Shown one piece after another: positions 34,351 through 45,239 of a DNA stretch of 64,000 bases. Position 1 is the first letter of the stretch; every line of letters starts with the position of its first letter. The notes below the pieces were generated by a model. The model was not told the origin of the DNA. It searched no databases and worked only from the letters and a program-made list of their open reading frames with translations. Both the position numbers and the translations under genes were made by a program. The stretch comes from Chrysopilus asiliformis (lineage: Eukaryota; Arthropoda; Insecta; Diptera; Rhagionidae): contig OZ035963.1 in the NCBI GenBank assembly GCA_964034945.1, forward strand, positions 32,767,644 to 32,831,643, in the 5' to 3' direction.

Positions 34351-34378
34351 AACTGTTAACAGTTAACTGTTAACAGTT
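34351..34378. repeat. Perfect 28-bp palindrome of GTTAAC units
   Basis: AACTGTTAACAGTTAACTGT plus TAACAGTT equals its own reverse complement, and GTTTAG repeats follow at 34383-34398. It can form a cruciform. Confidence 0.9.
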
Positions 34379-34587
34379 AACAGTTTAGTTTAGTTTAAGC
34401 CAACGGCTTTTGTATTTGATTTAAATGAAAAGTATTTAAACCAAACTATTGATTTTTTGTCAGAGAGAGAGAGTAGCGTTTATTATCTCTCTTCTTTATT
34501 GTTAGTTACACTGAACGGAAAATATTATCAATGTAACAACAAACAACATGTTAAATATTAATAATTTTGTGGTAATAATATCATAAT

Positions 34588-35098
34588 TATACCCGTATGG
34601 TGAAACCAAAGGGTATATTAACTTTGCCTTACCGTTTGTAACGCCACGATCCCGTCATCACACACAAACATGAATTACACCAGTGTGTTTAGAATGATAA
34701 AAATAATTAATTTTTGCATGTCCGTCCGTCCGTCTGTCCGTCCGTCTGTGGCGCGGATAGCGGGCGCACGGATTGAGCTACAGACTTGAAATTTTGCGCA
34801 GATCCGTTTTTCGTAAAATACGAGGCTAAGTTCGTTAATGGGCAAAAATGGTACCCCCATACGAACGAAATTTTTTTTTGTGAATATCTCAAAAACGGTA
34901 CATCTTATCAAAAAAGTGCAAGAACAAAAGTTATTTAGGATATGATTCTACATAAAATTCCCATACATCAAAATCCGATTGGAAAAATTTTAAAAAAATC
35001 TTATTGGAAAGTTTGACTTCAAACAAAAGTTTGACTCCAATGTCACCATACGGGTTTTCAATAATTGCCAGATTGGCAATTATAGCTTTTGTTACGTT
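34588..35098 (+). mobile_element. Mini-me-type element, copy 2
   Basis: Starts TATACCCGTATGGTGAAACC, has a GTCY array near 34721-34750, and ends after CACCATACGGGTTTTCAATA and the ATAATTGCCAGATTGGCAAT palindrome. ACCCGTATGGTGA at the start is inverted near the end. Confidence 0.82.
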
Positions 35099-35299
35099 TT
35101 GAAGACAGAACAAAATTTTGTTAATAAAATAAAAATTCATCGCTTGGTTTGATTTGATCAAAAAGACAATTTTATTTTGTTGGTTCTATAAAATTTGGTT
35201 TGTAATTTTTATAAAATTATAAAAAAATATGAAATGAATAATAAATTTTCATGATAAAAATATTTTATTAAAAAAAAGGTCACAAGTGAGAAATTTCCA

Positions 35300-35725
35300 C
35301 AACATTTGTAAGGTTTTTACGTTGCAACTTATCAACAACAGAGGCCGTGATAGCAATTCAGACCGATGATGTCGTTAGCACCAAACGGCAACACAGTTTC
35401 GGAAAAAATATGTAAAACATAATATTTTTTTCAAATATCTCGAGAACCGTTCAAGATACGAAACCGTTAAAGGAAGAAATGTATAAAATTTTATTTCCTA
35501 TCATCATCCTCTGTGCTACAGCTCTCGAAGAGCCTGGGCCACCTTAATTGAGGTTTCATAACAATTTTCTTCCCCGCTTCACACCTACAGTTTTTACATG
35601 GATTTCGGACCATGGATGAAGTACAACATTTGTAAGGTTTTTACGTCGTAACCCATCAACAGCAGAGGCCGTGATAGCAATCTAGACCGATGATGTCGTT
35701 TTTACCACATGAACTACGCTGGACT
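35300..35725 (-). repeat. SINE-like repeat, ~323-bp tandem body, deleted tRNA head (copy 1)
   Basis: GTAAGGTTTTTACG then GCAGAGGCCGTGATAGCAAT and AGACCGATGATGTCGTTAGC appear at 35308 and again at 35630, about 322 bp apart. After 35700 the tRNA-like head of copy 2 is mostly missing, leaving ACTACGCTGGACT. Transcription sense is probably minus, from the head. Confidence 0.75.
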
Positions 35726-37017
35726 TGAAATTTGAATTTACTATCTGAAAAAACCATTTTAGGAAAACAGCTAAGGATTTTTATTTCTGACACACATATT
35801 AAATCTATTAGTACGAATTTTTCAAAATACCGACTCTTTAAAAAATTTGTTTCTTCCTTATTACAGATAATGTAACCTTTTGTGTCTTCAAGTAAGTTTA
35901 TCGAAAGCCGGTGCTGATTTCAAACGGAGATGCTAAGTTTGTTCACAAAAACAGAAGAAAAATCGCAGAAGTAGAAGAAAAGAACCATTAAACTGAAAAA
36001 AGTTCAAACTTTATAAAACCTAGTTGATTTAATGGGGTTGAACTGTAGTAGGTAGTAGGAAAAACTCGTCGTTTATTCAAATACCGATAATTGGCATAAG
36101 GAAGTTTTTTCCCTTAATGTTGTTTCGTCCATTTGCCATTTTTACATTTTTATTGATTTTTCGCCTCCGCATACAATTTGGCATCATTTCGCCCGAGAGC
36201 ACTAGCCTCCATTTAGTATGTACAGCAGCACCATACCGTTAATGTTGTTAACAAGCTTAGTAACGAAAAAAAAAATGAAAATATATATATTTCGCTTCCT
36301 TCAGTAAAAATTTTATGGAGTCATACACGTTATAGCAATTACAGTATGAAAGCTTGCCGCAATCAGAGCCGTTTTTAGAATTAAATAAGGGTAACGATTT
36401 TCAGGATAAAAAGTAGCGAAATTTAACTAAGGAAGGAGCATGTAATTGTCAAGCAAATGAAATTATGGATGAGTTCTTTTTTTAGATTTTGTTTTTCCTG
36501 CCACTGTTTCTACCACAGGTAATTTATCTTCTCTTTTAAATGAAGAACCGCGGAAAAGCCAATTACCTGTTATTGATTGTTTTTAAAGTACCCGCTCTGA
36601 AATAGCAAATTAGAAATAACCTCTCTAATATTTTATAAATATTTTTTATATCAAAACATTAGGGAATGCAACAATTATACTTTTATACTTTTGATACTGT
36701 ATATCGATAAATTAATGTAAAACGTCTTAAATGCAGAAAGCAAGTGTCGAGAAAACGTCTTTCAAGCATTTTATCAATTTTACAAAGTCAATACTACGAA
36801 CTTTTCTCAAAAAAAAGAGGTACTTTTAAAGAAATAATGAAAAGTCGATTTGTAGAAAATATCATGAAGTTCTATAAGAATTTTTACATAAAACTTTATT
36901 TTTGTTTTTGTACTATACAACCTTTGGATTTTATTAAATATTATTTATCATTTTTACTCATAATTAGGGTTTTTTTTTAGTTTTAAATTTTGTCGCTTAC
37001 GACCTTTCCTTATTAAG
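35726..37017. other. No recognisable gene; small foldback at 36515-36570
   Basis: ACAGGTAATT (36515-36524) is inverted at 36561-36570, matching the 20250-20349 hairpin family in layout. No gene can be supported; the ORF 36744-36980 lacks a domain. Confidence 0.5.
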
Positions 37018-37592
37018 CAGTGTTGTGCCGCGCTACGTTTCGTAGACTACATTATTGTCTACTCGTATAAACAACAGTCAATTCTCTACACGTAGACAAT
37101 GCAGACAATCAATAAAATAAAATACATTTTTTTTATTTTCAAAATCACTTTTTTGAAATAATTCTAAACATAAAGAAGTTATAATTCTTAATAATTTTAA
37201 ACATAAAAAAGTTACATGGGAGCAATTGTCAGATACACTATATGAGAACTTCAGACTGAGTCTTAGAACATTTTTGTAAGTTTTTGCCAGTGAAATCACA
37301 CATACGGCAAAGTTTTGTACAACTGAATTTTAACAACTTTGGCTTCAGGAAAAAAAAGGAAAATACAAAATATTTAAAAGTCACAACCGCACAGTCTGAT
37401 GATCACGTACGCCTTCTGATGAGTTTGTTTTGACGCTTGTTTACATTGTCTACGTTAAAGTGTACATTGCCTACGCAAAACTCTACATTTTCTATGCCAA
37501 AGTCTATATATTCTACACCAACTCTGTTGTCTACGCTATTGTCTACTCTAAAGCGTTGACAATTAAAGTCTACACGTAGAGGAACAACACTA
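37018..37592. mobile_element. hAT-like MITE with GTCTAC repeats
   Basis: The left end CAGTGTTGTGCCGCG and the right end, in inverse TAGTGTTGTTCCTC, are hAT-like. GTCTAC/GTAGAC motifs recur throughout (for example GTCTACGTT, CTACACGTAGAC). No clear 8-bp target duplication is visible, so the boundaries are approximate. Confidence 0.6.
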
Positions 37593-38200
37593 ACTTTAAA
37601 GTATCGATATAGGATTTATAGAGGAGTGTATTAGATATATAGCATTATTCTAGCTACTATAAGTGACCGGTCACTAGTCACAACTCGGTCGCAAGAGCGA
37701 CCTGTAACTTTTTGTTATTCTGTGTGTTCAGTCACAATTTCGACAAGTCACAATTACTGTCAAAGTTGTGACCGTCTCATGAGCAGGTCACAAGATAAAA
37801 ACAACAAGAAAAAACTATTTTATGCACTACATATTTAATTGAATGCGGTATTCCCAGAACGCAACGGAGACGATTTCTGGTCATTGTACAAACCAAGAAG
37901 TGAAAAAATAAAACTCTTGAACAAACCAACTGTCAAACTTATTCACCACTTCGAAATTATAATGTGGTGAATTTTTTGTTACTTTTTTTGTGACCCAACA
38001 CTAAGAATACCAAATGGTTGCTTAGTCACAAAAAAGTCACAAGGTAAACATCACAAGCTATGGTCACAACAAATTGTGATATGTGGCTTTTCACAATGCC
38101 AGAATAAGGGCATTAGTATACCGTTTGTAACGCATCGAACCAATCGCCGAACACTTGGGGGTTTCAATGGTGACGACAGCATGACTAAAAATTCAGATTT
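37593..38200 (-). repeat. Mini-me-like family 2 copy, split by a MITE
   Basis: Segments before 37640 and after 38114 match, in inverse, the family 2 end at 50430-50510 (GTTTGTAACGCATCGAACCA; AGGAGTGTATTAGATATATA). Confidence 0.6.
37642..38113. mobile_element. TA-flanked MITE with GTCACAA repeats
   Basis: The left GCATTATTCTAGC and the right end, in inverse ATGCCCTTATTCTGGC, are imperfect inverted ends flanked by TA (37640-37641, 38114-38115). AGTCACAA/TTGTGAC motifs recur many times. Non-coding. Confidence 0.65.
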
Positions 38201-39533
38201 GATTTATCGGAAGACAATACCTGATAAAATTCCAAAAGTTTGAGATTTTGCGCTTCTATACATAATCAATAGAATAAGTAGATATCAATTTTACATCTTC
38301 CTTTATTAAACCAAAATATTTTACTAAACTTGGCCTAACAAAGCCAAGAAATAAACGAAGGCAGTAAACTTTTGGCTAATAAAATCTACATAAACAATTA
38401 CCTCTAAATAGAAACATGTGTATAACAATAAACAAAACTAATCAATCAATATTGCCGATATTTTGTACGAAGAATTGGCTGATTTTTACTGAGGGTCATG
38501 AATTGATAGCGACTCCAGATTTTTTGATCAAATATATGCAAATTTACTTAAGAACACGCTATATAAACATTTCGTATTGCATATAAGGTATGTAATAATA
38601 GTGCGAGATAAAAATAATTCTCCAATTGATGCTTTTTGATTTCATTTGCTTTCAGACATCCAAACCCAATCTTTGGCTAAACTTTTTTAAAATATTTATT
38701 AACATGAAAAATCGATCTGATGTTTTAAGTAGTTAAACAATAAAGCGTTTTAAAATTTAATGGAATGTACTGAATAAATGAATGATAAAAAATGAAGAAT
38801 AAAGCGATTTATTTTTATTGAATTATTTTTTTGTTATAGGGTAACTCACGGAGAGATGCCCTACATTTTGACTTTGCCATATATCACAATGAAGAAAGGC
38901 ATTTTCGATTTTTATTTTATTTTTAAATATTAGTCTGAACATTTATCAACAATTTTAGCGGAAAAAAACTTACAATATGTTTTCTTTTTAATGTGATAAA
39001 AATGTTTTTGTCAGTGCCTACTTTTTGGCATAGATGCCCAACCTATGGGATAGACACCCAACATAATAAATGTGCATGTGGGGTAGATACCTTTGAGGAA
39101 ACAAAACGTTTTATTAAGTTATAACAAAATTTTTTTTTCTATACATTTTAATTCATTTACATACACATATATGTCTATCCAATATACACATATTGCAATA
39201 TAAAAAAAAAACTTTAATTAAATAATAAGGAAAAAAAATAACAAAATTCAGTGTCTTTCAGGAGGAAATCCAACGGCCTCTAATTTCTAAATATAAGACG
39301 CACGAGCCGTTTTTCATTTTCGAATCCAAGAATGGGATGTTTACCTATAATAAATATGTATTATCAATGAATGTGGGAAAGCAAATAAGTATGTGTTATT
39401 ACCTAGAGTTAATTTGTCCCTGAGGTCAACTATCCCTTTAAAAAAGAAAGCGTCTATCCTTTTCATACCGGATACATGCGCCAATTATTTAATAAATCAA
39501 GTGTGGATAAAAAGGAAAAAAATTGACACACAA

Positions 39534-40080
39534 AACATAACAAAAGCTATAATTGCCAATCTGGCAATTATTGAAAACCCGTATGGTGATATTCGTATCA
39601 TAATTCGAGCAGTTGTAATAAAATTTCACTTTGAAGTCAAACTTTCCAATAAGATTTTTTAAAATTTATTCCAATCGGCTTTTGATGCTCCCATTTTATG
39701 TAGAATTATATCCTAAATAACTTTTGTTCTTGCACTTTTTTAATAAGATGCACCGTTTTTGAGATATTCGCAAAAAACATTTTCGTTCGTATGGGGGGTA
39801 CCCTCCCTAATGGTCCATTTTTGTCCATGAACGAACTTAGCCTCGCATTAAAAACGGATCTGCGCAAAATTTCAAGTCTATAGGTCAATCCATGCGCCTC
39901 CAATTCGCGCCACAGACGGACGGACAGACGCACGGACAGACGGACGGACATGCAAAAATTAATTATTTTTATGATTCTAAACACACTGGTGTAATTCATT
40001 TTTGTGTGTGATGACGGGATCTTGGCGTTACAAACGGTAAGGCAAAGTTAATATACCCTTTGGTTTCACCATACGGGTAT
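39534..40080 (-). mobile_element. Mini-me-type element, copy 3 (inverted)
   Basis: In inverse it starts TATACCCGTATGGTGAAACC at 40080, passes a GTCY array near 39910-39950, and ends at ATAATTGCCAGATTGGCAAT. It is inserted in the TA-flanked element, since the copy at 62760 reads through this point without it up to the window edge. Confidence 0.82.
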
Positions 40081-40323
40081 AAAAATATATACATACTTCT
40101 TTAAGCAAAAGTTACACAAGTTTTTGTGCAGCTCAAAATAATTTTTCGGAGGTTTCCCTTGTTCGAAAACAAAAATGCGCCCATTATCCACAACACGTCC
40201 GACTCTCGCGAATTTTAACAACGCACTGAAGTTTCATTGAGCAAACACTTGATATGTAGAATGTGATATGTTACGTTTTGTTTCGTCAAGTACCAGTTTT
40301 TAACAGTGAGGCATCTTTCCTAG

Positions 40324-40631
40324 GTCCCAATTCACACGACAAGTTTTTTGATTCATGAATCACGGCAATTCTCTTTTAAACATCCACGAATCATTCACGG
40401 CCATTTACACGATGAATGTTTTGACGTGCGTCTTTTTGACGTTTATGAAAGTTTTTGTCGTAAATGAACATGAGCGAATACGAATGAGAGCAAAAGGGAA
40501 TAGAGAAAACGGACTTGCAATAACTTTTGGTGAATCAAAAGTTGGTGATTGGCCACCCCTCCTACATCTCGCCCTTCTTGCCCTCGTTTGGCCGAGACGT
40601 GAATCAAAAAACTTGTCGTGTGAATTGGGAC
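40324..40631. mobile_element. MITE with GTCCCAATTCACACGACAAG termini
   Basis: GTCCCAATTCACACGACAAG and the following TTTTTTGATTCA are inverted at both ends (about 34 bp). TA-containing trinucleotides flank it (TAG left, TAT right), so PIF/Harbinger or Tc1-type target choice is possible. The ORF 40355-40672 overlapping it is spurious. Confidence 0.82.
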
Positions 40632-40857
40632 TATTGGAGCATCTCTCCGTGAGTTACCCTATGTGTATATAAATACATACTTTTGAATAGTTAATTTATT
40701 TTTGCGTTATGTTCCTTGAAATTATCATATATTTTTTTTATTTTGATTGTTTATGAAATGTACTTTTTGTGTTCACAAGTTCCTATTATTAAATGATAAG
40801 TATATTTTATCGAGTATTTATAAAAAAAGTTTTTTTTACTATCAAAAAACTGAAAAG

Positions 40858-41050
40858 TTTTTTGTTGATAGAATGTTGGTATTATAAATGATAAAGCTAT
40901 TTAGCTTTAGTTATACAAATTGGTATATCGGCATAGGTAGAAAAGGTTTTTTTTCTTCAAAATCTGCTACTATTAGTATAAATCTACTACTAATTTTGGT
41001 CCAATCTACTTCCCTCCAAAGGCAAATTGGGGACATCACTGGCTACGCTC
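40858..41050 (+). repeat. Truncated copy of the 42789-43193 hAT MITE
   Basis: Shares TTTTGTTGATAGAATGTTGG, AAAGCTATTTAGCTTTAGTT and TACAAATTGGTATATCGGCA with 43020-43190 and ends GGGGACATCACTGG. The left end is missing. Confidence 0.75.
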
Positions 41051-41770
41051 CCATTTTTAAAAAAATATCTATTCCGGCTATGGAGAAACAATTAAAACAC
41101 GCATTTTTTCGGTTTAAAATAACATCGAGAAAATGAAGAAAAATAATCAATCTATTATATTAAATTCTTAGCTAATTATTATATGGTTGATACGTTCCTA
41201 CAACTTCACATTGTCCTAAAAATATAAATACATACGATGCCAACGATTCTGTGTCTAAAATAATTTCATTTAACTTCTACCGAATATTGCTGGTTAACAG
41301 TCAGGTTGTTATCCAATTTTTATATTGTTTTCTCACAGTTCACTTCATGAAATGAATGAGGAAATCCTTGACATGAAGAACTCGAGATTTCTTAGGTAAT
41401 TGTGAAGTCAAGAGCAATCTAGAATATTGCTACTTGGGCATTTTTATAAGACACCATCATGTGTATGGTCCAACATTCTTGAAGAAAAACAATTTACCCT
41501 GAAATACACGACGAAGTGTTATAGAAAACGTTTTATTAAGCCTTTCATCAAGTGGCATCGATACGTGATTTTTTTCAATAAACGTGAAAGTTCCTTGCTA
41601 AGGCGGTACAAAATTTACCACTTGCTTCTAGGACAGACTAAAAGTTAAGTATAAATTAATTCTGCTTGGAATACGAGATTTGATTTTGTATTGAAATTAT
41701 GGTTAACTAACCCTTTCATGCCCGACTTTTTCCATGCAGTTAGAAATTTTTTTTGCCACTGTTCTTTAGT
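41051..41770. other. No recognisable gene
   Basis: AT-rich, with ORFs of at most 73 codons and no domain. Confidence 0.5.
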
Positions 41771-41774
41771 CCTA

Positions 41775-42447
41775 CACTCCAAACCAGATTTTACAGTAAA
41801 TTTGACTATGCTCTCCCAGTAAATAAAATTTACTGTTCTTCCAATAAATTTTGGATTGCATTCCCAGTAAAATTAGCATACTGGAAAACTGGAAAGAACA
41901 GAAAAAGCAGTAATTTCAAGAATCCGAGTAAAATCTACTGGGTCCACAGTAAAATCTTAAAAACTTCTCAGATGCTTTTTGAAAATTTTGAAGCATTTTA
42001 ATGGTTTTGGTAACATTTTTTTTATTTTCAAACATAATTAATTTTTATTTGTTATTAAATTTGTTATAAATATTTAATTTTATCTACATATGTATATGCT
42101 TTAAAAATGGTGTGTTGAAAAATCTCTTACCACTGTCGAGGATCGAACCCGAAAGCCTCTATGTTTGTAGGTCACTTCACTTGTCGCTAGGCCATGGAAA
42201 CCAATTTTGAAATGGATTCTAAAAGGGAATGGCCTTTTTTGAAGTAAAACAGTAGTGTCAAAATTAGATTGATTTTTTGGAAAGCAGGAATAATATAAAA
42301 TACTGGGACGAAATCAGTAATTCCCCAGTAAAAATTTACTGTGTTTTCAATAAAAATTACTGTATTTCAGTAAATTTTACTGTCTTAAGTAAATTTCAGA
42401 CTTCCGAATGTTAACAGTTCGAATGCCGGTAGGAGAAGAAAGATTTA
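41775..42447. mobile_element. CACTA-like TTTACTGGGA-family fragment with tRNA-like head
   Basis: Starts CACTCCAAACCAGATTTTAC after TA (41773-41774), then CTCCCAGTAAATAAAATTTA motifs, matching the inverse of the right end of 30115-32320. The right end is not found; the MITE at 42450 abuts it. It carries the tRNA-like block at 42115-42205. Confidence 0.65.
42115..42205 (-). other. tRNA-like sequence with A and B boxes
   Basis: On the minus strand TGGCCTAGCGACAAGTGAAG (A-box region) is followed about 40 bases later by CGGGTTCGATCCTCG (B-box). The spacing is right for a tRNA, but the acceptor arms do not pair well, so a tRNA-derived RNA polymerase III head or tRNA pseudogene is more likely than a working tRNA. 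Confidence 0.5.
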
Positions 42448-42449
42448 AG

Positions 42450-43312
42450 TGTGATTTACACGTAACCAGTTACTAGCAGCTATCGAACCGGATCCAGTAG
42501 TTTTCTTTGTTTACACGTTTCAAGTAGAACGACAGCTGAACGAAAACGTAACCTATATGAGAAAAAAGATTGTGATACTTGTTTGTAGAAAAATTTACAA
42601 ATTTTGACATAAAACTATTTGTTACTGACGGGTTTATTATATTGGTGTTGTTTTTTCTATAAAATATTATGACGTTCTCCGGGAAAACCGCTAATATAAA
42701 ATCAATCGCGACACACACACATAAAATGACCTCGTTGTATAAGACTACATATTCTTGTATTAGTTTTTAACCGCCACTTTCTTTCTACCAGCGATGTTCC
42801 ACTACTACAATTGTAGTAAATCTACTACTATTTTCGCCTTCAAAAGCCTTAGTGCGTAGTAAATCAAATCTACTACTATTTTTTGTAAAATACATGAATC
42901 AATCAAAAAATTGTATTATACATGTTAAATGTAAAAAGCTACTAACGAAATTAAATATGAGGCAGCCAATACAAAAGAAGTTTTTAAATGTCATTTTCTG
43001 AACAACAGCAAGTTTTTTGTTGATAGAATTTTGGTATTATGAATGATAAAGCTATTTAGCTTTAGTTATACAAATTGGTATATCGGCATAGGTAGAAAGG
43101 TTTTTTTTTGAAAATCTGCTACTATTAGTATCAATCTACTACTATTTTTGGTCCAATCTACTTCCCTCCTAAGGGAAATTGGGACCATCCCTGCTTTCTA
43201 CTCGTTTCCAGTTAGTTTCCAGTATTCTCACACACATGAGAGCGTCTCACACTAGACCAAATAGCATATATTTACGTTTACTGCTGCTGGTAACTGGCTA
43301 CGCTTAAATCGC
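42450..43312. mobile_element. PIF/Harbinger-like MITE carrying a hAT MITE
   Basis: The left AGTGTGATTTACACGTAACC and the right end, in inverse AGTGCGATTTAAGCGTAGCC, are inverted termini; flanks TTA and TTC give a 3-bp target site with one mismatch. Internal blocks (ACACACACATAAAA; CTCACACACATGAGAGCGTC) match 31398-31884. Confidence 0.65.
42789..43193. mobile_element. hAT MITE, target duplication CTTTCTAC
   Basis: Ends CAGCGATGTTCC and, in inverse, CAGGGATGGTCCC; identical 8-bp flanks CTTTCTAC at 42781-42788 and 43194-43201. AATCTACTACTATTTT motifs repeat at both ends. Non-coding. Confidence 0.9.
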
Positions 43313-43465
43313 ACTTTCGACGGGCCAATGTTGCCAGATTACAATTATGATATTTATGAATCCTAGGCTCGCACAATCTAACACAACTTTTTTATTGCTA
43401 TAAAATCTTTTTATAATATAGCTGTACTATGATACCAAAAACTCTGCAAAGACCCGAAAATATCC

Positions 43466-43523
43466 CCTTCCCTTTCCCTTTCCCTTTCTCCTTCCCCTTC
43501 CTCTTCCTTTTCCCCTTCCCCTC
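43466..43523 (+). repeat. Polypyrimidine tract, CCCTTT repeats
   Basis: A run of CCCTTT, CCTTCC and CTTTTCC units with no purine on this strand for nearly 60 bases; such tracts can adopt triplex DNA. Confidence 0.85.
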
Positions 43524-45235
43524 TAACATCTTCTAAACTTCTAAATACCTTTGATCCGGGTCATTAATTTTTAAGTTGTTTGCTAAGAAAATCACTTCCC
43601 CACTGAAATCTGCCCGCTCATCTTCGCATCAGAAAGTATAGCAAGAGGGTTATAAAAAGCGAATAGAGTTACGAAAAATTTTCCATTCAAAACCAACTTA
43701 AAAAACGAAAACCGGATCAAAATTTCCTTAGTTTGTAAAAAGCTATAGCCAAATATCTGATAAAAAAAATTTTTTTAGCCACTATATGTCTTCCTTTATA
43801 ACTGAGAAACTCACAATAAAATTTCCCCACATCCGGTTTAGTAATTTTCGGGAAAACGAAGAACATTAAAACGACTGGTGTTTATATCTTTAATTTGGTG
43901 CCTGATTCAATTGTATATAATTTTTCAAATTTCCTTTCAAACTAGCCAGCGTGAAGACTTAAAAAAAATACTTTGCCAATGTAAAAGATCGGAGAAATTC
44001 GCTTTATCCTTTGCACATAAAATTTTTTAATAAGAAATTCTCTTATAGACGGAAGCAAAACAAAATCATCAATATCAACAATAAAAATAAAATTATAGAA
44101 TTTAACCAAGAAGCTAGCAGCAAGAAACTCAACTGATGTAGCCAACTTCCAGATTTCAAGGTATCATCACTCTAACAAATCAAATTACCCCTAAAGTCTG
44201 ATTAAATCAGACATAATCATCTCCGTCGTTCTTAGTAGCGTCGCGTCGAGCAAGAAAACAAGGTCATTTTCGAATATTTTTTCTTATATATACCAAAATA
44301 TATTTCGCACACATAAAAAATTTATAGATATATAAATCAGTATAAATTTCGAATGAAGATATAAATGTATTACAAAAACAGTTGAACAGAAATCACAAAC
44401 CCTCACATATTGAGACAAGTTTTTCTTATATTGTACGCGTCCCCCAAAGACTTGTCTTTCTGCTGTGCAAAAGAAACTTTTGCACGAACGACGGAAGTCC
44501 AACCAAGGAAGTACATACAAAGAAATTTAGGAAATTCTTTTCAAGGATCTGGAGCAGCAACATCAACAATTTAGAATTCAAATTAAATTGCGATAAGTGC
44601 CTCATAAGCAAAAACCCCAGCCGGTTTGGGGAACGATTTGGCGACGTTACAAGGAAACCCTCTGAATAATTGCTGAAATTCCAAATCGATTATTAATGTA
44701 AATCCATTTCAATTCACTCTATTGCCTATTCCGAAAGAAACATATCTTAATTTTTTTTAAATACAATATGAAACCCATTTTAAAATTAAAACTTAGATTT
44801 TATTATTGCAAATAACGATAGCCCTTAAAACTACTAATGTTTATCATTCATTCTTGAGAATTTTCTGCGGGTCCTACTCATGCATGGCTAAAATTTATAA
44901 CTATAATTTAAAGTTGGAATATCTTCGACATCATTAATCTCAGAGATATGAAATGAAGGTTGATTTTATTCCGCAATGTTGCACGCATCAATTTGAGGTA
45001 AACTCCTAACTCTAGAGGGAGACCTATATATATATATTAAATATATGCGATGAAAGAGAATTTTTGTGAAATTGTAATAGTAAGAGTTAGAGAACCCAGC
45101 CCCAGGTCCGCCTATGGAAGTAACAATATTAAAAATATTAGCTGTTTTTTCAATGATCTGATCAGAGATTCGAAACATTTGACACACGAATTCGACTAAA
45201 TGGTATCATGGAACACGAAATCGTATGTGACTTAC
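43524..45235. other. No recognisable gene
   Basis: ORFs on both strands near 44380-44670 reach 95 codons but show no recognised domain. Otherwise AT-rich DNA. Confidence 0.45.
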
Positions 45236-45239
45236 TCGT

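Larger units (their letters stand above)
38839..40659. mobile_element. TA-flanked element, GGGTAACTCACGGAGAGATG termini (copy 1)
   Basis: GGGTAACTCACGGAGAGATG is exactly inverted at both ends, with TA at 38837-38838 and 40660-40661. GATAGATGCCC-type motifs recur inside. It contains a mini-me copy (39534-40080) and a MITE (40324-40631), leaving about 970 bp of its own. A second copy starts at 62760. Confidence 0.87.

Noticed and set aside
40355..40672. 105-codon plus-strand ORF
   Set aside because: It lies across a MITE with 34-bp inverted ends and reads through the terminal repeat.
44382..44669. 95-codon ORF with a CDKC motif suggestive of a zinc finger
   Set aside because: A single cysteine pair with no partner histidines or cysteines and no surrounding pol-like sequence.
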